NCBI GenBank assembly: GCA_947499545.1
Contig: CANMOZ010000017.1
Location: 26,104 to 90,103 of the forward strand
Origin: an uncultured Saccharospirillaceae bacterium
GTDB taxonomy: Bacteria > Pseudomonadota > Gammaproteobacteria > Pseudomonadales > Oceanobacteraceae
Length of the DNA stretch: 64,000 bases
Reading direction: 5' to 3'
Made by a program: the position numbers and the translations under genes. The notes under the pieces are model-generated. The model was not told where the DNA came from. It saw only the letters and a program-made list of their open reading frames with translations, and made no database searches. How positions within the stretch are numbered: position 1 is the stretch's first letter; each line of letters opens with the position of its first letter. Positions 57,084-64,000 of the stretch are shown here, piece after piece.

Positions 57084-57471
57084 CCACCAAGTGCTCCTGC
57101 AATTGCATGCGTATTGGCTCAGGAATAGCCAAGCTTTTTTTGTGCTCAAAGTCGTAGTGAACAATAACCGCCTTACCCGATGCGCACAGGGTATCGAGTT
57201 GTGATGCTCTGTGCAGGATTTCCATGGATGAGCGGCCGATTTTGAGAAATCCGGTTTCTATCAAGACATCATTACCGTAGTGAAGTTCGGCGTGAAAATC
57301 GACCTCAATGCGGGCAAGAATCAGTGCCCACTTCTGTGGGTTAAGATCTGGGGTGAAGTATTTGAAGATTGGCTCTCTGCCTTGCTCGAACCACTCGGGC
57401 AAAACGGTGTTATTGATGTGACCTAGGGCGTCGGTTTCCAGGAAGCGGGGTTTGATGATTTCTCGGAACAT
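57064..57471 (-). CDS. Acyl-CoA thioesterase, 4HBT family
   Basis: A 135-residue hot-dog fold protein: RFLETDALGHINNTVLPEWFEQGRE is the 4HBT signature with the catalytic Asp, and YGNDVLIETGFLKIGRSSMEI follows. Substrate unknown. First gene of a short reverse-strand unit with the beta-propeller gene. Confidence 0.88.
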   Translation of the reverse strand: MFREIIKPRFLETDALGHINNTVLPEWFEQGREPIFKYFTPDLNPQKWALILARIEVDFHAELHYGNDVLIETGFLKIGRSSMEILHRASQLDTLCASGKAVIVHYDFEHKKSLAIPEPIRMQLQEHLVDETITE

Positions 57472-57570
57472 AGAGGCATAATTCCTTTGTTATGAGCGAT
57501 ACTTATGAGTAGCTCCTTATCCGACCTTGTCGATTGGCCGAAAGGGCAAGCGATGCAGCTTGTCCTTATC

Positions 57571-58185
57571 CTAGAAGTTACGATTATTTAAACGCTCACG
57601 GGTTTCTTGTTTTTTTCGGTCGCTTTTTTTCAAGAGAATGTACAAAGCCCCCGTGCCACCATGATGACGCTGAGCACTGTGGTAGGCAAGTACTTCGGGC
57701 ATTTGCTTTAACCAAAAGGCGACATGGCTTTTTATGAGGGCTTTGTCGGTGCCTCTATCGCCTTTTCCGTGCAGAATCATGACGGTTCTGAGATCGTAGC
57801 TCATGCAATCTTGAATGAAATAAAAAACATCTTGGCGTGCTTGCTCTAATGTTTTTCGATGCAAGTCCAGGCGGGCTTCAATGTCATATTTGCCTAACCG
57901 GAGTTTCCTGTAGACGCCCGCTTGGACGCCTGGTTTGCAGTATTCAAGAAAGTCATGTGGTTCCACTTTTGGGATGTAGTCTGAGCTAAGGTAATTGGGG
58001 TCTGACTGCTTGTCGGTTATTGCAGCCTGTTGTCTTGCCTCAATGCTGCTTTTATCAGGCTCAGATGACCGTTTTAAATCAGCCCTTTCTTTGTGTTTCT
58101 TCAGCGGTTGAACATCACGCATTTCTTTTGAAAAGATATCGAGATCCTCTTCATCACCAGGACCTCCGTGTTTTCGATTTGGCAT
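57571..58185 (-). CDS. Smr-domain protein
   Basis: A 204-residue protein. The start at 58185 (MPNRKHGG) has AGGGTG upstream. The N-terminal half is charged and probably flexible; the C-terminal Smr domain (about 115-204) has ARLDLHRKTLEQAR and VMILHGKGDRG, the DLH and HGKG motifs of the family. Bacterial stand-alone Smr proteins are nucleases. Confidence 0.92.
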   Translation of the reverse strand: MPNRKHGGPGDEEDLDIFSKEMRDVQPLKKHKERADLKRSSEPDKSSIEARQQAAITDKQSDPNYLSSDYIPKVEPHDFLEYCKPGVQAGVYRKLRLGKYDIEARLDLHRKTLEQARQDVFYFIQDCMSYDLRTVMILHGKGDRGTDKALIKSHVAFWLKQMPEVLAYHSAQRHHGGTGALYILLKKSDRKKQETRERLNNRNF

Positions 58186-58241
58186 GACGCACCCTATGAA
58201 CCTATCACTCACAATACCCCTAATTCCTGAGCAGCGGGTCT

Positions 58242-59135
58242 TTATCGTTGGGCTGCGTCAGGAGCGGGGGGCTGAGTATCTCTAAGCCAGTCGGTTGGGT
58301 CAATCCTGACGTTTCTTAAACTGAGCGTCCAATGCAAATGAGGTCCTGTGGCTCGACCAGTTGAACCTACAGCGCCAACAGGGTCTCCGGTTTGAAGTTG
58401 GTCGCCTTGCTTAACGGAGATTTTATCTAAGTGGCAAAACATACTGACAAGAGAGTCGCCATGGTTAACGTATACGACCTTGCCATTGAAAAAAAAGTCG
58501 CCAACCAATACGACCTTGCCCGGTGCGGGAGCGGTCACTGGGGCGCCTCGAGGGGCGGCAATGTCTAAGCCAGTGTGCGGGTTTCTGGGTTGGTCATTAT
58601 AAAAACGTTTTAATCCAAACTCTGAGCTGATGGGGCCTTCTGCTGGCCACTCGAGTATTAGAGAGGGAGGAAGCGTTGATCGTTGTACAAAGGCTTTTTT
58701 CGAGAGGCTTTTTTCACGAGCATGGCGCTCTAAATCTTCCTTGGATAGGTTTACATGCTTGTTGGTTTTTAACTTGATGCGTTGCTCTGGGAATGCCTTG
58801 TCGAATACCTTGAAGCTTAAGCAGGTCTTTTGCCCTTTCACGCACAAGCTATGCATGCCTGGTTTGGTCGATAAAGGAATGCCGACGACCGCTATGGGCT
58901 TATTATCTTGTCGAACGGTAAGGACGGATTGGTCGTTAAATTGCCACTCTTGTTCTGTTTGATTCGGGGGGAGGGGGATAACAGCCACTCCGCCGGGTAC
59001 CCGGCTGTCGTTGGGTAAGCCGTATGCCATTAAGGGCATTGTGATGCAGAGCCCTAGCAAAAGCTTCTTGGGTAGCCCCTGAAGCTTTGCTTTGGTAAGC
59101 ATAGCGTCAGATGAAGGTTTGGTCTTGTTCTTCAT
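58242..59135 (-). CDS. M23 (LytM) peptidase family protein, exported
   Basis: A 297-residue protein. The start at 59135 has GGGAG 8 nt upstream. A hydrophobic signal (about 23-40), a linker and a C-terminal lysostaphin-like domain: His187 and Asp191 in HTGLDIAAP, His235, His266 and His268 in GPHLHW. All metal ligands are present, so it should be an active peptidoglycan endopeptidase. Confidence 0.92.
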   Translation of the reverse strand: MKNKTKPSSDAMLTKAKLQGLPKKLLLGLCITMPLMAYGLPNDSRVPGGVAVIPLPPNQTEQEWQFNDQSVLTVRQDNKPIAVVGIPLSTKPGMHSLCVKGQKTCLSFKVFDKAFPEQRIKLKTNKHVNLSKEDLERHAREKSLSKKAFVQRSTLPPSLILEWPAEGPISSEFGLKRFYNDQPRNPHTGLDIAAPRGAPVTAPAPGKVVLVGDFFFNGKVVYVNHGDSLVSMFCHLDKISVKQGDQLQTGDPVGAVGSTGRATGPHLHWTLSLRNVRIDPTDWLRDTQPPAPDAAQR

Positions 59136-59191
59136 GATGTGGGCTCCCGGCAATTTATGTACCTGTTGGCACGGCTGATTCTAATCATTCG

Positions 59192-60565
59192 CTATGCAGA
59201 AACTGTATCAGCTGTATCGACAATGGGTAGTTTGGAGGTTGAATCAGCATCAATCACTTCGCAGGTTAGGTGCCCATGTTTTAACTGTGCATACAGACGT
59301 TCCCCTTGCTTAACGTCTGTATGAGAGGTGATGGGCTTAATTTGCTGGTTCAACATAATCCCAAATCCGCGATTAAGGGTATTGAGTGGACTTAATGCAT
59401 TCAGCATTCCGACCTGGTGTTGAAGGGCCTGTTGATTGCGTTCCATGATGCGCTGAATGGCGGTATTAAGCCGAGTCTGGTACAGGTTTAATTGTTCATT
59501 GCTGCTTTGAAGCCAGAGACGGGGGTTCATTCTTAACAGGTCTGATAAAGGCGCTTGTAAACGATTCTGGCAGTCACTGAGTTTGCGGCGCTGGCCGCGT
59601 ACCATTGCAATTTCTAATCGATCTAAACGCTGCGCGTATTCACGTAGCTGGTGCTTAGGGTGCTTTAAGCGTTTTTGAAGGTGCAGCAGGTTTTGTCGAT
59701 AGTTGGAAATCAAACGTTGCATGTATTGTTGTAGCCATTCTTCAAAGCCCCCTAAGACCTTTAACAATTGGTCTCGATCCAAAGCCACTAATTCAGCGGC
59801 AGCTGAGGGCGTTGCCGCTCTTAAATCGGCAACGAAATCTGCAATGGTGAAATCCGTTTCATGACCAACGGCACTGATGATGGGTATCGGAGAGTCAAAC
59901 ATTTTGCGCGCCAGCGCTTCGTCATTGAATGCCCATAAGTCTTCGAGAGAACCGCCTCCTCTTCCGATAATCAAGACATCAGCCCAAGCATGTTCATAGG
60001 CAAGGTTGAGGGCATGGATCAAATCTTGAGGGGCTTCTTTGCCTTGAACCAGGGCAGGGTAGACGGTGATTTCAATATGAGGAGCACGGCGCTTCAATAC
60101 AGTGAGCACATCTTGAATTGCGGCACCGGTGGCGGAGGTGATCATTCCTACGCGTTGAGGATGTTCTGGGATGGGGCGTTTTAGGTGGGATTCAAACAAC
60201 CCTTCAGAGCGCAGTTTTGCTTTTAGCGCTTCGAAGGCAGCTTGTAGAGCACCTTCCCCGGCAAGCGTCATGCGTTCAACAATGAATTGGTAGTCACCTC
60301 TTGGCTCATATAATGACAAGCTTCCTTGAATTAAGACCTGATCACCTTCTTTGATGGGATGAGTCACCCCTGAAGCCTTCGAGCGAAACATAGCGCACCG
60401 AATTTGAGCTTGAGTGTCTTTCAGGCTGAAATACCAATGCCCTGAGGAAGGGCGAGCCAAGTTTGAAATCTCACCGGTCACTAACAGCTTTGGAAAATGA
60501 ATTTCCAGCAGTTGCTTTGCTTTGCGATTTAACGCAGAGACGGTCAGTGTTTCTTGCTTGAGCAT
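59192..60565 (-). CDS. xseA: Exodeoxyribonuclease VII large subunit
   Basis: A 457-residue nuclease subunit. The start at 60565 (MLKQETLTVSALNRKAKQLL) matches the OB-fold beginning; a longer open frame reaches 60781 but is not family-like. Core motifs: VGMITSATGAAIQDVL, IIGRGGGSLEDLWAFNDE, ISAVGHETDFTIADFVADLRAATPSAAAEL. Confidence 0.96.
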   Translation of the reverse strand: MLKQETLTVSALNRKAKQLLEIHFPKLLVTGEISNLARPSSGHWYFSLKDTQAQIRCAMFRSKASGVTHPIKEGDQVLIQGSLSLYEPRGDYQFIVERMTLAGEGALQAAFEALKAKLRSEGLFESHLKRPIPEHPQRVGMITSATGAAIQDVLTVLKRRAPHIEITVYPALVQGKEAPQDLIHALNLAYEHAWADVLIIGRGGGSLEDLWAFNDEALARKMFDSPIPIISAVGHETDFTIADFVADLRAATPSAAAELVALDRDQLLKVLGGFEEWLQQYMQRLISNYRQNLLHLQKRLKHPKHQLREYAQRLDRLEIAMVRGQRRKLSDCQNRLQAPLSDLLRMNPRLWLQSSNEQLNLYQTRLNTAIQRIMERNQQALQHQVGMLNALSPLNTLNRGFGIMLNQQIKPITSHTDVKQGERLYAQLKHGHLTCEVIDADSTSKLPIVDTADTVSA

Positions 60566-60851
60566 GTAGCTGCGGCCTTTTCCAGTGAGAATGATCTGAA
60601 ACAAAGGGTACCGATAATAGCGACGATTGTTAACCTGGGAATGAAAAAAAGACCCTTGAAGCCCTAATCCGCTTACTGAATGGGTTGAATAAATGCAGTG
60701 AGAGGTCTTGATCAATCCCTCAACTCCTGGTGCAGGAGATAATCGCTTCATTTTGTGTAAATCAAATCGCAAAGGTTGCAAAAGGTGAACAAGTTGACAG
60801 TGAGATTGTGCGAATTTCCGTAGAATTAGGCGTCAATTTTTAGGGAGTTGT

Positions 60852-60875
60852 ATGATCCTATGGGCTTTAAAATGA
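60852..60875 (+). CDS. Possible leader ORF before the metalloprotease gene
   Basis: A 7-codon ORF (MILWALK) starts 4 nt after the GGGAG (60843-60847) and ends in an ATGA overlap with ATG 60872. It could couple translation of the main gene, or be chance. Very short, so evidence is weak. Confidence 0.2.
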   Translation: MILWALK

Positions 60876-63800
60876 AGAAGCTGTCGATATTGGGGGTAGC
60901 TTTACTAACTCTGAATCAGTGGGCGTATGCCTTATCACCCGCAGTGGGTAATTGGGAATCAGTGCAACAAGATGGGAAGACTCTTGAAATAAGGTTGCAG
61001 GGGGATGTTAATCATCACTGGTATGAAACTCGAAGGGGGTATGTTGTTGCTAATGAAGGTGGGAAATGGTTTTACGTCGATAGTGATCATCGGACTTTGA
61101 GTTTGGTAAGCCCAGATGAACTTCCCCCTTCAGGTGCTTTGTTGGCACAAGAAGAGCGACAATCGTTTAAGCCTCACTTGGATATGGGGAGCGGTGTGAA
61201 GCTTAACCTGGCTTCAAAATCTGGTGATTTTCGTGTCAACCGCAGTATGTCGGTGCATGAGCAGAATTTACTGGTTGTTAGGGTGAGCTTTTTGGATGCG
61301 GAAGCCAAAATAAAGCAAAATAAAGATGAAGTTGAAAAGTTGTTTTTTGGGTATAACAACTCTGTAAAGTCTTACTACAGCGATAATACCTATCAAAAAT
61401 TAAGAATTAAACCCGTGAAATCTTTATCAGGTGAATCTGTTATTGATGTTTCGCTTAATCAAAGCCACCCAAATTTAGAAAGTAAGGGTACTTGGTCAAA
61501 AATTGAAGAACGTTTGCTCAATGCCCTTGATCCTGAAATTAACTTCAGCCAATACGATAAAAATAAAGATACAAGATTAACCCCAGATGAACTGTCCTTG
61601 GTTGTGATAATGGGGGGGTTTGAAAGAGCTGTATCAACGCCTGGCACTCCTTCTGTATGGTCTCATCAACGTCCAACCGGTAGTTCCAAGCTTGTTGATG
61701 GCGTTAAAATAACAGCGTACACCGCAATTGCTGAAAGGAAAAGGGGGACTGATTATTTTAAACTGGGTGTTGCGGTTCATGAGTTAGGTCATTTGATGCT
61801 GGGGCTACCTGATTTGTACGGTGGATACGGGAGCTGGGGATTAATGGCGTCTGCTCATCAAGGAAGTGAACCTGCACAGTTATCTGGTTGGAGTAAAAAA
61901 ACGGCTGGTATTATTGATTATAAGGAAATGCCTTCAAATCGAGAGAAAATCCTAAGGTTATCACCTGCTCACCTGAGTGAGGATGTGTACCGCTTGTGGA
62001 TCGATCCGTATAAACATTTAGAATATTTGGTGCTGGAGCATCGCCAAGATGACATGTTGTTAAATTACCGGATACCTCAATCAAACGGCCTGCTTGTAAG
62101 TCATGTGAATGAAGCGGTTGTGGGAGGGAATGCAAAAAATACCGAAAAATTAATCAAAGCTGCAATGCCTATTAACGAAATGCTGGGGCATAGTCTCTTT
62201 GAGCTGACGAATATTGCTGCAAATGTCAATGATCCGCTGACCTTTTACATAAAAAATGTTGGGCTCAGTCAAGTGTCTGCTAATGCGGAAGTTTTCATTG
62301 AGGATCAAGAAAAAGGGATTTTAAGTTACAGTGAGGAAACCTATTCAAATGGTAACTATTCATATAATCTTGCTGGCGAGCACATCATTGAATATCAGCC
62401 AAACACTCATTATGTTGATGGTGTGGATATCTCGACTCATGGAGTCACTAGTCTCTCTTTAAGTATATACGCTACTAAAACTGATGTAATTCAAGATAAA
62501 CCTCTAGAATCAGTTACCACTAATGTATTAGAAAACGGTTGGAATAGAGTGTTCTTTCAAAACTCTATTGATGTAAAAAAGATAAATAAACTATATCTCA
62601 AGATAAATGTAATAGGAGGAGGTATTGTTTATGAAAATGGGCTGGTAGATGGCAGTTACTATAATATTTGGAGTGGTAAGCTATACGATAGAAATTTAAA
62701 GAATGACTTGCGAGTTGCGTTACTGGTTAGCAAAACAGGTCAAGCGAATCGCGCGCCTAAAATTGGTGTAAACACCTTGCCCGATGTGAAAGTCGGTTCC
62801 GTTATAACATTTTCTTTAAGTAATTTAAAAATTACTGATCCTGATGGTGATCCTGTAACGCTGGAAATAACGTCAGTACCTCTTGATGTTATTAAACTAT
62901 CGGAGTTGATGTACAGGGTAAATCCTTCTTTTAGTACCTATGAATTGGTATTTGGCGTGCGCGCGACAGATTCTAAAGGTAAGTCGACGTCAGCAAATGT
63001 AAAAGTAAAAATCAAAGATGATAATCACGCCCCTACTGTGAATAAAACGAGTTTTGAAGTACGCGCGGACGAATTTTTTCATTTAACGCTTAGAAATGTA
63101 GGAGCCTTTGATCAAGAAGGCGATCGCTTAGAGTTGAATTGGCTGAACAAGAATGACTCAAATATTGCATACAAGCACAAAAAAACAGATGGTTATCAAA
63201 TATCCTTCAAAAATATAGGTAGGGATTACAGCGTTGATTTGTATATTTCGGTTAGCGATGGCTTGTTGGATACTAAAGCTACCGTCAGTGTAAAGGTGAT
63301 TGCACCTGCGAAGACGAATCAAGCACCTAAGATTAATAAAACCAAGTTGGAGTTAAAAGCGGGTGTAACGTATGAAATGTCAATGGCTGATCTGGGTGTC
63401 TGGGATGATCAGGGTTTAAATGACTTAAGCTTTGATTTGAAGCTAAGTAATTTGGCGGAAAAGCCTTATGTTAAGTTAATGAAGCTATCAAGTAAGAAAC
63501 GCTATCAGCTGCTTGTTGACAAAAAGTATGCTGGAACGGAGTTTAAATTGATTGCGAAAGTGACGGATGCTGGAGGTCTCTTTGTTGAGAAAGACATCAC
63601 TGTTAGGGTGAAAGCTGAGCAGACTGTTGTTAATCAGTATCCTAAAGTCGAAGTATCAGTATTTGACATTGCAGCAGGTGAGAAACTTAAAGTTGATCTT
63701 GAATCTTTAAAAGCTTCTGACCCTGAAGGTGACACGCTTTCCATAAAGTCGGTTCGCTCTGATTATGATTTGAACATTAAACGGGATACTCATGATGCTA

Positions 63801-64000
63801 ACCTTTACTGGGTTACTCCTGGATTAAAGTGGGCGAATAATAAGGTAAGTATTACTGTATCTGTGACGGATGGCTTGAATATCCTAGACAAACGGATTGA
63901 GCTTAATGTTCTAGAGCCTATATCTGATACAGATAAACCTGATACAGATAAACCTGATACAGATAAACCTGATACAGATAAACCTGATACAGATAAACCT
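60860..64000 (+). CDS. M6-like secreted metalloprotease with cadherin-like repeats (3' end outside window)
   Basis: The visible part has 1047 codons and no stop. The start is 60860 or 60872 (both ATG, same frame) and gives a signal peptide (MKKLSILGVALLTLNQWAYA). The zinc motif HELGHLMLGLPDLYG (His307, Glu308, His311, Asp at the G-x-x-D position) marks an M6/gametolysin-like peptidase. Downstream lie at least four cadherin-like or Ig-like repeats of the form N-x-A-P-x-I/V ... D-x-E/D-G-D, and then a DTDKP repeat tract that continues past the window. Likely an extracellular or surface protease. Confidence 0.85.
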   Translation, partial: MGFKMKKLSILGVALLTLNQWAYALSPAVGNWESVQQDGKTLEIRLQGDVNHHWYETRRGYVVANEGGKWFYVDSDHRTLSLVSPDELPPSGALLAQEERQSFKPHLDMGSGVKLNLASKSGDFRVNRSMSVHEQNLLVVRVSFLDAEAKIKQNKDEVEKLFFGYNNSVKSYYSDNTYQKLRIKPVKSLSGESVIDVSLNQSHPNLESKGTWSKIEERLLNALDPEINFSQYDKNKDTRLTPDELSLVVIMGGFERAVSTPGTPSVWSHQRPTGSSKLVDGVKITAYTAIAERKRGTDYFKLGVAVHELGHLMLGLPDLYGGYGSWGLMASAHQGSEPAQLSGWSKKTAGIIDYKEMPSNREKILRLSPAHLSEDVYRLWIDPYKHLEYLVLEHRQDDMLLNYRIPQSNGLLVSHVNEAVVGGNAKNTEKLIKAAMPINEMLGHSLFELTNIAANVNDPLTFYIKNVGLSQVSANAEVFIEDQEKGILSYSEETYSNGNYSYNLAGEHIIEYQPNTHYVDGVDISTHGVTSLSLSIYATKTDVIQDKPLESVTTNVLENGWNRVFFQNSIDVKKINKLYLKINVIGGGIVYENGLVDGSYYNIWSGKLYDRNLKNDLRVALLVSKTGQANRAPKIGVNTLPDVKVGSVITFSLSNLKITDPDGDPVTLEITSVPLDVIKLSELMYRVNPSFSTYELVFGVRATDSKGKSTSANVKVKIKDDNHAPTVNKTSFEVRADEFFHLTLRNVGAFDQEGDRLELNWLNKNDSNIAYKHKKTDGYQISFKNIGRDYSVDLYISVSDGLLDTKATVSVKVIAPAKTNQAPKINKTKLELKAGVTYEMSMADLGVWDDQGLNDLSFDLKLSNLAEKPYVKLMKLSSKKRYQLLVDKKYAGTEFKLIAKVTDAGGLFVEKDITVRVKAEQTVVNQYPKVEVSVFDIAAGEKLKVDLESLKASDPEGDTLSIKSVRSDYDLNIKRDTHDANLYWVTPGLKWANNKVSITVSVTDGLNILDKRIELNVLEPISDTDKPDTDKPDTDKPDTDKPDTDKP
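63926..64000 (+). repeat. Tandem 15-bp repeat encoding DTDKP
   Basis: Five perfect copies of GATACAGATAAACCT (63926-64000) continue off the window end. They encode a Pro/Asp/Lys linker in the metalloprotease and could vary in number by slippage. Confidence 0.95.

Noticed and set aside
60794-60826. TTGACA ... TAGAAT as promoter of the metalloprotease gene
   Set aside because: The spacer is 21 bp, too long for a sigma70 promoter; no better -10 box lies at the right distance.
1-64000. tRNA, rRNA, CRISPR array, insertion sequence or transposase
   Set aside because: I looked for cloverleaf-type or repeat-spacer structure and transposase motifs and found none in this window.

Overview
This window reads as chromosomal DNA of a gammaproteobacterium of the Pseudomonadales/Oceanospirillales type. 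The support is the core gene order trmJ-cysE-...-iscR, ndk-rlmN-pilW-ispG-hisS-yfgM-bamB-der and cvpA-purF-metZ, with queC/queE, suhB and xseA. Base composition is moderate except at about 2.94-6.13 kb, which is visibly more GC-rich. I see no rRNA, tRNA, CRISPR array or insertion sequence.

Layout. (1) 0-7.4 kb: the 3' end of an M16 peptidase gene, a small lipoprotein, and three solute-binding-protein (SBP) genes without permeases. Between the second and third SBP genes, which are close paralogues, lies a compact four-gene operon (2940-6130). It encodes a His-motif membrane protein, a ketoacyl-ACP synthase III-like enzyme with an intact Cys-His-Asn triad, a heme-oxygenase-like putative non-heme iron oxidase, and an unrecognised protein. 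This is the best candidate for an undescribed pathway. (2) 7.4-12.4 kb: an ACT-domain protein, queE/queC with a globin, a SuhB with substituted metal-binding residues, trmJ and cysE. (3) 12.4-18.8 kb: an accessory block between cysE and iscR with a universal stress protein, an AraC regulator divergent from an MFS-cytochrome b561 fusion, an Imm32-like small protein, another SBP, a secreted stand-alone S74 chaperone domain and a zf-TFIIB protein. (4) 19-27.3 kb: a hybrid Fe-S operon iscR-iscS-sufBCDS-sufA-sufT-sufE with a clear IscR-type operator over its promoter. (5) 27.4-39.9 kb: housekeeping genes from ndk to metZ. (6) 39.9-43.9 kb: a MoxR ATPase, DUF58 protein and TgpA-type transglutaminase operon. 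(7) 44-53 kb: small secreted and accessory proteins, a frameshifted GNAT gene, and a DUF2235 (Tle-like) lipase effector followed by two related lipoproteins that are probable immunity proteins. (8) 53-64 kb: a divergent PanB, a REC-EAL protein, a reverse-strand run (M23 peptidase, Smr protein, thioesterase, beta-propeller protein; xseA also reverse), and an M6-like secreted metalloprotease with cadherin-like repeats that runs off the window inside a DTDKP repeat tract.

How the parts relate. Iron and redox chemistry recurs: the IscR/SUF operon supplies clusters to QueE, IspG and RlmN, all encoded here, and the 2.9-6.1 kb operon has up to three proteins with plausible metal-ligand motifs. Many intergenic regions carry strong inverted repeats that look like terminators but mostly lack a long U-tract.
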